Positions 10,691 to 19,468 of a stretch of DNA of 64,000 nucleotides are shown here, one piece after another. The stretch is taken from assembly GCF_019059575.1 (NCBI RefSeq), contig NW_024882325.1, positions 186,001 to 250,000 on the forward strand, in the 5' to 3' direction. The translations under genes and the position numbers were made by a program. Origin of the DNA: Amphibalanus amphitrite (taxonomy: Eukaryota; Arthropoda; Thecostraca; Balanomorpha; Balanidae). The notes under the pieces were generated by a model, which was given only the letters and a program-made list of their open reading frames with translations, ran no database searches and was not told where the DNA came from. Numbering within the stretch: the stretch's first letter is position 1; each line of letters begins with the position of its first letter.

Positions 10691-11702
10691 GATCTACACA
10701 GGCATCGGTAGGATTGTGATTGCAGGATTGCAAAATCCTGATTGCATTCCTTTTTGGTGGATTGCACCTGGATTTGAAATCCATTAAAAACAGGATTTGA
10801 TTGCGGATTGGATTGCATCATGCTTCCAATTTTTGCAATCCATTCCGGATTGTGTTTGATTAGTCTTTGAAATGGTTTGTTGCGATTGAAAATTTTGAGA
10901 TCGGCTTCATCGGCTTAATGTACTTTGCTATCAAGGGCTTTACATCGAAACTTGAAATAATTTAAACGCTCAAAATAATATACGCTGATGAACTACATAG
11001 GAAGGGCAAAATTACGTACCTATTTGAGGGTGAGTTTTAAAAATATAAAACACTGGTTGGGTAGAGGTTTAAAGGGACTATCCCACCTTCTAAAATGTTG
11101 TTAAAACCAGTTAAATTGTGCCCGACTTTATAGATTGGATGACCAGGAACACGGTTCTGGCATTTATTTTTCATTAAACATCTTAGGCTTCCCATATTCC
11201 AAACACAAACTTTCAAATATGTGACGTCACAGCCCAAAATTACCTCCTTCCCCAGGCCACATTACTGTCTTAAAGCTGATTCTTTTTACTCTGTAGGCAC
11301 CACAACAAAGTTGAGACCAAGTTTTAAGCGATTTTTCAACGAACAAACCCATTTAAATCAGAATGACTAAACGAGGTGACGTCACACTAACGGTCGCTCC
11401 ATGTTGAAGATAGGGCCTTGCGCAAGGCCCATTTTCAAATGAAAGGAATGAATTTCTTCAACACCAAGAGGCCGCGGGGGTTGCAACCTAGATAGATAGT
11501 GGTTTCTGAACCTCGCCGCAAACTTGGCTATCTCAACTCAAACCCCATGTTAAAGGTATAGACATACAAATAAAAAATGAGACTTTTTTGCTTGCGTTAT
11601 TTCTCCGCATGAAAAGCTCGTGCAACCGCAAATCTTGCATGTGTGGATGCGCGTGATTGTTGTTTTTTATGACATGAAATTAAAAAAAATATCAGTGCAG
11701 CC

Positions 11703-12143
11703 ATGCCACCCTTTGATGCAATATCATGTGGCCTACGTCGAAAGGTCGTTGGACAATTCTATATGGAGAACTGGAGTAAGGGCAAAGCTTTTACATACAA
11801 ACACTTCAAAAACATGCACGTTCCTAAATCAACACTATACAGGATCATGCGACAGTGTGATGAAGGTGTGCCATTGTCGCGGAAGAGCGGGAGTGGTCGT
11901 CCTGCAATGAAAATGCCCCCTGCAAAATGTCAACGCCTCCAGACAGACATGAAGGAAAAAATAGGGGCGTCACAGCCACGTGCCGCAAGAAAATACGGTA
12001 TCAGCCAGCAATATGTGTCATGGATACTCAAGGGTAAAACATCACTAAAGTACCGAAAGCGACAGACCGTTCCGGACGTTACTGAAAAGCAGAAAAAAAA
12101 CGCCAGAAGACGGCTTGCACTATCCTTCGAAAGACTGCAATGA
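11703..12143 (+). CDS. DD37E transposase, DNA-binding half
   Basis: 146 residues. The lysine/arginine-rich region with two helix-turn-helix-like stretches (about residues 25-60 and 85-115, including PRAARKYGISQQYVSWILKG) is where Tc1/mariner transposases bind their terminal repeats. It stops at a TGA that overlaps the ATG of the catalytic half (ATGA at 12140-12143), one frame apart. In the family both halves are one protein of about 340-350 residues, so this is most simply a one-base indel; programmed frameshifting is a weaker possibility. Confidence 0.75.
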   Translation: MPPFDAISCGLRRKVVGQFYMENWSKGKAFTYKHFKNMHVPKSTLYRIMRQCDEGVPLSRKSGSGRPAMKMPPAKCQRLQTDMKEKIGASQPRAARKYGISQQYVSWILKGKTSLKYRKRQTVPDVTEKQKKNARRRLALSFERLQ

Positions 12144-12769
12144 AACCTAGTAGAAAAACGGTTATTATCATGGACGATGAGACGTATTTTTCATTAAAAA
12201 ACAACAGCTGCGTCGCCAATAAGGGCTTCTATACAAGCGATAAGAAGAACACGCCCTCCGCAGTCCGGTTTGCGAAGAAAGGCAAGTTCCCCAAAAAAGT
12301 GATGCTCTGGCTGGCCATCTCAAGCGAAGGAATGAGTGAACCAGTATTCGTAGAAGGAAATGCCATGAACGGAGATTTCTACGAAAAGAACTGCATACCT
12401 ATTGTGAAGAAGTTCATAACAACCCACCATCGTGGAAAAAAGGTCATATTTTGGCCTGACCTCGCCACGGCTCACTATAAGGCGTCAGTCACCAAGAAGC
12501 TGAAGGAGCTCAAAATTCCAACGGTTGCACGTGCCCATAACCCACCAGCAGCGCCTCAGATCCGGCCAATTGAGAGGCTCTGGAGCCACCTGAAGCAGGC
12601 TGTGTACGAAGGCGACTGGGAGGCTGAGACAGCAGGTGCCCTGAAGCGACGGATCCGCGCCAAGCTGAAGAAGCTCGACCTGAACATCGTCCAGAACCTC
12701 ATGAGAGGTGTCAAGACCAAGGTGCGTCGCGTCTCGGACGGCGGTCACGAAACGCTTCTTCGTCTCTGA
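12140..12769 (+). CDS. DD37E transposase, catalytic half
   Basis: 209 residues with the RNase H-fold DDE core that cuts and joins transposon ends. Triad: D13 in IIMDDETYF, D107 in FWPDLATAHY and E145 in IRPIERLW; 37 residues separate the last two, the DD37E spacing. The PPAAPQ run before the glutamate and the C-terminal NLMRGVKTKVR are typical of this IS630-Tc1-mariner branch. The core is intact; only the join to the upstream half is broken. It lies inside the hAT-type element and carries no sign of host use. Confidence 0.85.
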   Translation: MKPSRKTVIIMDDETYFSLKNNSCVANKGFYTSDKKNTPSAVRFAKKGKFPKKVMLWLAISSEGMSEPVFVEGNAMNGDFYEKNCIPIVKKFITTHHRGKKVIFWPDLATAHYKASVTKKLKELKIPTVARAHNPPAAPQIRPIERLWSHLKQAVYEGDWEAETAGALKRRIRAKLKKLDLNIVQNLMRGVKTKVRRVSDGGHETLLRL

Positions 12770-13449
12770 GGCTGACACGCAAAGCTTCGGTGCTTCGAAC
12801 AAGGCTATTACGGATGAGACACGGCTTCAGAATGCTGAAATATACGCTTTTTAAAAAAGTCCCATTTTTTATTTGTAACCCGTTAGTATAGTCCCTTTAA
12901 ATGTGGGGGGCCTCAAATATTTCCCATAAAATACCTGTGCCTTAGATAGGAATTACTCGCAAGACTAGGTACTAGAAATGGGTGATTTGGGGATGGAGGC
13001 ACGGCCCTATGCCCCCCTCCCTCCCCCAGATCCACTAGTGCACATAATAATACAACAGGATTGCAAAAAAGGATTGCGGATTTGATCACAATCCAAGTGA
13101 AAAAAGGGGATTGCGGGTAGGAATGCAATCCACTTCGGCACTAGGAATGTGGATTGGGAATGCAATCCTTTCAAAAAGGATTTTACCGATGCCTGGATCT
13201 ACATCACATCTAGTCATTTTCCAGTCGTCTTAAGTGCCAACAAAAAATGTTTATTGTTAGGAAGTGTTGACTGTTGTATGTCCAAATTTTCGCAATTGTT
13301 TTCCTTTTAAATAATGTCCTGCCATACGTGGCTATTTTAGTAGCAGCGACTCAGTTTTGAATCGGTTCAGCCGACTACACAATAATGGAAAATGGATACA
13401 ACACTTTTGCAGCATAACTGAAAACAAACGCAATACTGTCATCAAACTT

Positions 13450-14401
13450 TTAACCCGCGCACCGACGGGGGGCGGTTGACCGCCGCCATGAGGTTTCTCG
13501 TGAATAGCGCAAAAACCGCGGCGCGTAGCGAAATTTATCATGACTTTTTCTTATAAATTCTACACATGGTGTGCAAGTTTAAACCTCCTACCTTTCAAGG
13601 TCAGGTCACCAGGTCACTTCGAATGACCCAACCTCAAATCCTTTTTTGCAACTTTGTCACCGTGTCAGAGTTTCAGTAGATGACAGGGGCCTTTGAAAGT
13701 CGCAGCATGTAACGAGGTCATTAATAGCTACAATTTGTTGATCTCGGAATTTTGATGTCAATGACCCAAGGTCAGGTCAATTTCTTGACCTCCCCATTAT
13801 AAGTCAAAGGGGGAAAAATAAACTTTCTGTTTTTTTTTCTCACTAAAACGCGTCGGAATGGCCCAATATACCATGAATGACTTCAGATACGATCAACCTG
13901 GACTACCTTGAGGTCTTTTTTGCTCTTGGGCAACTGTAAGGTCATGTGACGTCATCAAGGGCCATCAAAGGGTTTTTGCTAATAACTCCGTACAGGAACA
14001 AGATACAGCCGCGCGGATGGTCTCAACGTGTTCAGCTCGTCAAGGCGCATCGAATGATATACATGACGACTCGAGGTCACGTGACCTGAGGTTAACCTTT
14101 GACCTTGACCTTTCGAGGTTAACACATATAGGTATCATTCGATGCAGATTGACGAGAGGATCACGATGGTGTCCTTAGTTTTTTCCTGGCTTGGCTACTG
14201 CGAAAGTTATTCGAGGAAAACTCCTCATAGCTAGCGCCGCCATTTGACTTTTTGACCCCTGTGACGTCATCTTTGACCTGACCTGAAAATGACCTTTGTG
14301 AAAATTGTAGACCTTGTCCGTGCGTACCCCATGCCGTTTACCGCTTGTCTCTATTTTGCTTCGTTCTTGAGATCTCGGTGCTTGGTCGGTGCGCGGGTTA
14401 A
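13450..14401. mobile_element. TTAA MITE, complete
   Basis: TTAACCCGCGCACCGAC at the left and GTCGGTGCGCGGGTTAA at the right form inverted repeats. The left hairpin is GGCGGTTGACCGCC (13471-13484). The interior has dense TGACCT/AGGTCA motifs and two GTGACGTCA-type sites. No gene. Confidence 0.8.
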
Positions 14402-14570
14402 CGACATGGTTCGGCAAACCTGAGGTGTTTTGGAAATAGAGATGCTTGCATTTTCGCTTGAGGCTGTGGGTCTAGCATAATGAATTAAGTCGTCACAATC
14501 GAAAGTTTGACCTCGTTTCTGGCGAATCCCATTGCTGGTATAGGTATAGGCTATATTGCTGTCATATATA

Positions 14571-15348
14571 GGGGAAGATGGGGAACACCGACCCCCTTAA
14601 CTTTTCAGGATACACCGGCCAAATTGCCCCACCCCCGGCCAAATAACCCTGCTATTGTGGCAATTTGGCCCGATAGGCGTTATCACAAGTGTATTCGCGG
14701 CCATTGGAGCGACGTAAGAAAAGAAGAAAACATCTGGCCCCAAGAGCTTTAAATTATCAGTTAGCATGCAACTTTTCCTTTATATGTAAAGAATCTACCA
14801 TTAACTATTATATAAAATTGCATTTAAAATCTTCCTTTTATGTTTTTCCATCGTTTGCACAATATATGCTTTTACTAAGCAAGAAACACTAATTATAAAT
14901 AGTTCCAGCACCATCGTCAAGAACAATAAGGAAGGCTTGAAGTGAATACAATAATCTAAACGGCCTTGCAAGATGTGAAGATCACTTCTAAAATTGCCTG
15001 TAGAAATATTGAAGGCAAAAGTTCAACTTTTTCACAAGACGGATGTCTATAAACCTATTCAACGTGTGACAACTCAGCCGGTATTTCGTCGCCTACAGCC
15101 CAGCTTTCCCTAGTGACCGATAGAGGCGCTGCTATCGATGTCCACCCGTGCCGCCTAACGCGCCTTGTAGACCTTTGTAATACGTCACAATTACAATATA
15201 AGTAATTACTCTATCATTTCAAGTTCACTGTCCAGTAACGTAAAATGAATGCGACACCTGCCAGCGTTGAGAAAATGCAGAACTGTGTCGTCAGTTTTAA
15301 GTTACATCGTTTTCTAAAAAAAAGCGGCCAAATTACCCCAACCTCCCC
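14571..15348. mobile_element. TA-flanked MITE with GGGGAAGATGGGG ends
   Basis: Left end GGGGAAGATGGGG, right end CCCCAACCTCCCC, flanked by TA at 14569-14570 and 15349-15350. GGCCAAATTNCCCCA recurs just inside both ends. 778 bp, no transposase. TA flanks suggest a Tc1/mariner-type MITE; the imperfect ends indicate age. Confidence 0.6.
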
Positions 15349-16602
15349 TACTGCTTCTCTCCTGCTAAGAAATTGCTTTTTCACATATGTACATACATAA
15401 TTATGTTCAAAAATTTCGTTTTTTAGAGCTGCATTAGAAATAGCATAATGCTGCATGCCTGTGTCTGTTCTGTGATTTTATATGATTTTTGCACATGCCA
15501 TTTTTGGTCTAAAACCCAGAAATCATGACGTCATTAACTACCTCAATTATCTCATGAATTTTCTGCCGATTTTTTTCTAACTTCGTTACAATAAACCTCA
15601 ACTAATTCCCTACAGGCATAGTCGGCGGAACGGGGTGGGGGGGGGGGAGGGGCACCGGCGCACCATGACCTCCTTGACTGTGACATTTTTAATATTAGCC
15701 CTATGAGCGTTGCATGGAAAGAACGGGACCAAAAGTAGGCAGTGCCCCCTCTTAATTGAAGGTGTTCCGCCGCTACTGCCTACAGGCCCCCAAAAGTTGG
15801 CGCGCCGTGTTTTAGCTGTAGCAATGGCCACGGCGAAAAAGTAGAGGCGTTTAACGCCCCCTCCCCCGCCCTCCCACATTGCTCCAACAGATGGTAATAA
15901 ACTTTTGAAAATACCTTTCTTCAATTTTCTTGCTAGCTTATTTATAATTTTGCGCTGAATTTGATAGTGGCTTTCACAGAATGGGAAGAATTTCAGTTTT
16001 GAAAATATTTTTTGTTATACGTACCTATAAATGTATTTTTTGGCGGCTATGCTGAGTAAAACCAAATAAGATATAAACTGCCAATTAAAACACATTTAAA
16101 GGCCATGCAATTGTGTCGCGTTTTCTTCGCAATGGTGTCGCTTTAATGTTTATAGAAAAACAAACAAGACATACATTTCTAATAAATCCATGATAGGTAA
16201 ACAGGCTTTCTCCAGCAACTGATTGGTATATTCTTTAATGAACAAATTCAAAAAATTGTTGAAAGCTTCGTTACGGTACGGGATAACACGGCCAGAGCTT
16301 AGCGAAAAGTGATAGAGCGCTGTGCGCTGTGCGGCGTGTCATCTTGTATGGGGAGCCAGCACACCTATATCACACCATCGCCCCACGGGCAGCACGGCAC
16401 GCGCCACGCAGATAACCGCATGCTCCCTCGCATATGCACTGAGTCTGGCCGGCGTAGACTGTGCTACAGGGACATCAGACTGCCTAACGAGCACCGCCTG
16501 GACCCTGCTGCTGTCGGCTTCCGCTCAGCGTTTAAAGCGGCAATTAGAGCCGACAGTGTTTAAGTAATATGACTGCCTGTGCTATAGGTTATGTATGCGG
16601 CG
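15349..16602. other. no gene recognised
   Basis: A G-rich run at 15637-15655 and a GC-rich patch at 16300-16560. The 84- and 81-residue overlapping frames in the latter match no family I know and lack splice context. The rest is AT-rich. Confidence 0.3.
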
Positions 16603-17107
16603 TTAAAGGGACTATCCCACCTTTAACATGGGGTTTGAGTTGAGATAGCCAAGTTTGTGGCGAGGTTCAGAAACCACTATCTATCTAGGTTGCAACCCCC
16701 GCGGCCTCTTGGTGTTGAAGAAATTCGTTCCCTTCATTTGAAAATGGGCCTTGTACAAGGCCCTATCTTCAACATGGAGCGACCGTTAGTGTGACGTCAC
16801 CTCGTTTAGTCATTCTGATTTAAATAGGTTTGTTCGTTGAAAAATCGCTTAAAACTTGGTCTGAACTTTGTTGTGGTGCCTACAGAGTAAAAGGAATCAG
16901 CTTTATGACAGTAATGTGGCCTGGGGAAGGAGGTAATTTTGGGCTGTGACGTCACATATTTGAAAGTTTGTGTTTGGAATATGGGAAGCCTAAGATGTTT
17001 AATGAAAAATAAATGCCAGAACCGTGTTCCTGGTCATCCAATCTATAAAGTCGGGCACAATTTAACTGGTTTTAACAACATTTTAGAAGGTGGGATAGTC
17101 CCTTTAA
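16603..17107 (-). mobile_element. MITE derived from the DD37E transposon
   Basis: 505 bp with terminal inverted repeats TTAAAGGGACTATCCCACCTT, flanked by TTAA/TA. The reverse complement matches 11069-11562 of the coding transposon nearly base for base. The transposase region is missing, so it depends on that enzyme. An identical 57-residue translation occurs in both copies, which shows little divergence rather than a gene. Confidence 0.85.
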
Positions 17108-17343
17108 ACGATTTTTTGTCCGTGTTCAGCTCTGCACTTATAACTGGTTTGTTGTGTATGCGTGTGAATGTGTGGCGCGTGTAGTGGTCACTGTCATTTC
17201 ATGGTTATACTGTTTAACTGATACCTAAACGTGAAAAAGTGAAAAGCCTCGTTTTACGTGGATCTTTTTCAAATACACTGAACAGAGATGCCGACACTGC
17301 TGAAAACTGATTTCTTCCTAGCTCGCTTGTTATTGTGGTGGCC

Positions 17344-18378
17344 CTAGTTGAGGAGCACCTGGCACACGATGACCCGGCGGCCGAAAGAGGCGCTCTTGGG
17401 GAAGGCGTGCAGCAGGCCGTCGTCGTACAGCGAGCCGTAGTGGTCGAGAGAGCCCGGCTCACCGTCCGCCCAGAACGCCGGCCAGAACGAGTCGTCCGTC
17501 CGGCCGGTCATCACGAACCGTCCGCCGCTGGCGCGCACCATGTTCAGCATGAAGTACTCCCGCAGCTCCCGCAGAAACACGTACTCGGCCTCGCTCGCGA
17601 AGGTGGGCAGCGTTGCGGGTGGGTGAAGGTTTTGACAAAAGTCGGTATCCTGAGCCCAGGTAGACGCGGTGTAGTTGGCTCCCAGATGTTCCACACGGTA
17701 ACATGTGATGCCGACCAACTGGAAGAGGTCGGGGCATCTGAGCGGGTCGGCTGTCGCGGGCGAGGTGGTGGATGTGAAGTCGTTTGCAGAGTCTGATGTA
17801 AAGGTTGTGGGTTGCGTGGAGACGGTTGTAGCTGATGTTGGTGTGGGATCGGTGGCAGCAGTCGGTATGATGGTTGGACTGGTTGTCGATCCCGCAGAAG
17901 CTATTGCGGTGGCTGTTGTGGTAGTGGTTGGGCCCGCAGTGGTGGCTTCAGTGATTGACGGACCCGTGCCAGCGTCAGCCGAGGCTGTGGAGCCCGCAGC
18001 AGCGGCAGGGGTGGTTGCGGTAGTGGTTGGGCCCGCAGTAGCGGGTGCGGTGGTTGTGAGTGTTAGTGTCTGTGTCGTCGCCATGATCCGGTGGCCAGGG
18101 GCCGCGGTCAGTTCGGTCTCGGCCGGCGCCGTGGACCAGAGCAGGCATCCGTGGACGGCCATCTCGTAGAGTCGGCAGTCGGGACGGCGCGCGCAGCGGG
18201 CGGCGCAGGCCAACGGCGAACCTGCAGGGAGGCTGGCCAGCGGCGCGGCCGGAAAGTGGCGGTCTCGGGCCAGCAGCTGGAACTGGGTGCCGTCAGCCGG
18301 GCCGGACAGCAGCAGCAGCAGCAGCAGCCAGAGACGGCTGGTCGACTGGCCGAGAGGCGCCATCTGTGGTCGGATCAT
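17344..18378 (-). CDS. secreted mucin-like protein with C-type-lectin-like domain
   Basis: 344 residues, one uninterrupted frame. A leucine-rich signal peptide (LWLLLLLLLSGPADG) follows MAPLG; ATG at 18378 and at codon 6 are both possible, and the second gives the more typical signal. Then comes a short PAN/apple-like cysteine patch (about 58-77, CAARCARRPDC), a Thr/Ala/Ser-rich mucin-type linker (about 99-207) that would be O-glycosylated, and a C-type-lectin-like domain (about 215-344: C215, C226, C248, C339, FWADGEP). The second internal disulfide and the EPN/WND calcium-sugar motifs are missing, so sugar binding is doubtful. The likely place is extracellular (immune, cuticle or adhesive secretion; inferred). 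The 3' LTR of BEL-A ends 107 bp upstream on the same strand. An intron-less gene or a retrocopy are both possible. Confidence 0.75.
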   Translation of the reverse strand: MIRPQMAPLGQSTSRLWLLLLLLLSGPADGTQFQLLARDRHFPAAPLASLPAGSPLACAARCARRPDCRLYEMAVHGCLLWSTAPAETELTAAPGHRIMATTQTLTLTTTAPATAGPTTTATTPAAAAGSTASADAGTGPSITEATTAGPTTTTTATAIASAGSTTSPTIIPTAATDPTPTSATTVSTQPTTFTSDSANDFTSTTSPATADPLRCPDLFQLVGITCYRVEHLGANYTASTWAQDTDFCQNLHPPATLPTFASEAEYVFLRELREYFMLNMVRASGGRFVMTGRTDDSFWPAFWADGEPGSLDHYGSLYDDGLLHAFPKSASFGRRVIVCQVLLN

Positions 18379-18484
18379 AGCTTGGATCGGAACTCATGAA
18401 AACTGAAAGATGTGCTGCTATACTCATCTTCTCTACGGCATGCAAAAAATTTATGATAAGCGGTAAATTATGCGTATAACAGGC

Positions 18485-18824
18485 TGTAGAATCTTGTGGG
18501 CTTGTGGGTTTGAACACGCACTGGATAACACTGTCCTGATTTATTTTCACACTGTCTGGACACCAATAACCAGAGTAACTCAGTCCACACTTAAATAATC
18601 AAGACTATCCAAATGGTTTCAAAGAGTTTGACGCCTTACCCAGCTCAAGATTCTAATATATGCACAATTTTGCTAATTTACTCAAACTTGAACTAAACAC
18701 TGGTAACTGAAAAATATAGATTCACAATTTCCAATTGTACCCTTTTTAGAAAGCAGGACAAATAAAAATGTCAAATAAAACATGATCAGAACGCAGGGGG
18801 CGCTTCGCATTTCGTGACACAACA
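18485..18824 (-). repeat. BEL-A 3' LTR
   Basis: On the minus strand it starts TGTTGTGTCACG and ends GATTCTACA. A G-rich polypurine tract (CTGGGGGGAG, read from 18834 down) sits just before it, as needed for plus-strand priming. It keeps the unoccupied TTAA at about 18591-18594 that holds a MITE in the other LTR. The nearest downstream feature is the lectin-like gene. Confidence 0.92.
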
Positions 18825-18834
18825 CTCCCCCCAG

Positions 18835-18906
18835 TGTGACGTCAGGAACACTCAGCCGTGAAGTGTGACGTCAGGAACACTCGGTCGTGGCACCAGGAAC
18901 ACTCAG
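18835..18906 (-). repeat. short tandem repeat in BEL-A 3' leader
   Basis: The phrase CAGGAACACTC occurs three times, twice after GTGTGACGT, just upstream of the polypurine tract on the element's strand. Function unknown. Confidence 0.6.
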
Positions 18907-18925
18907 ATGTCCGAACGACCCCGCT

Positions 18926-19468
18926 CTAGTCATTACTCGGAGCTTCCAGCAGGCAGAGCTTGTTTACGGGGCGCCTGTAGACGCCGTTGGCGGTCTTCAC
19001 GTCAGCAGAGCGGACTCTGCCGTCAGTACTTGGGTAGACCTTTACCACCCTGGCGAGGGGCCACAGTCCCCTGGATGTATTCTCGTCTACAATTAAGACG
19101 ATAGCACCCAGTTGTAAGTTATCAGTTTCACTCTGCCATTTTTGTCGGGAGAGCAGTGTTGGTAAGTATTCCTTTCGCCATCTTTTCCATACGTGGTCTG
19201 TGAGAAGTTGGGCTTGTCGCCATCGTCGTGTTCCGATGAGATCGCGCTCACTGAAGACGCCAGGGGGCAAGCCCGCACCGGTGTCGGAGGATCCCAGCAG
19301 GAAATGGTTCGGGGTCAATGCTTCAGGGTCACGCTCATCGGAACTGACATAAGTCAGCGGCCTTCCATTCAGCATATATTCCACTTCCACGAGCGTCGTG
19401 TGGAGTACGTCTTCTGCAACACATTGGCTTCCAAGCACGACCCTAAGTGCTCTTTTGACGGACGCCAC
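18926..19468 (-). pseudogene. BEL-A integrase C-terminal part and DUF5641-like tail
   Basis: 180 residues, the last part of the polyprotein. SVKRALRVVLGSQ belongs to the integrase edge after the catalytic glutamate; YMLNGRPLTYVSSDE, LTPNHFLLGS and LARVVKVYPSTDGRVRSA are the usual BEL integrase-tail signatures, probably binding DNA or chromatin. The first residues are split from the integrase core by hAT-C, which sits between 19468 and 21419. Frame is intact within this piece. Confidence 0.85.

Larger units (their letters stand above)
11069..12900 (+). mobile_element. Tc1/mariner DD37E transposon (near-autonomous)
   Basis: Ends TTAAAGGGACTATCCC and GTATAGTCCCTTTAA; the right repeat is shorter than in the related MITEs. 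Its left 0.5 kb (11069-11562) is the reverse complement of almost the whole MITE at 16603-17107, so that MITE looks like a deletion derivative. Codes for a DDE transposase in two overlapping frames. Flanks read TTAA on both sides, compatible with the TA duplication usual for this superfamily, but TTAA itself cannot be excluded. Confidence 0.85.
10699..13195. mobile_element. hAT-type element carrying a nested transposon
   Basis: Outer ends CAGGCATCGGTA and TACCGATGCCTG form inverted repeats, flanked by a perfect 8-bp duplication GATCTACA at 10691-10698 and 13196-13203. Subterminal DNA repeats GGATTGCAATCC-like words. No hAT transposase is present. The element proper is about 0.66 kb; the rest is the DD37E transposon at 11069-12900, inserted later. 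Confidence 0.85.

Noticed and set aside
11037..11237. 66-residue frame also present at 16939-17184
   Set aside because: Shared because the MITE derives from the transposon; no known domain.
17335..18169. Plus-strand Val/Gly-rich frames of about 150 residues
   Set aside because: Mirror of the Thr/Ala-rich linker of the minus-strand lectin-like gene.
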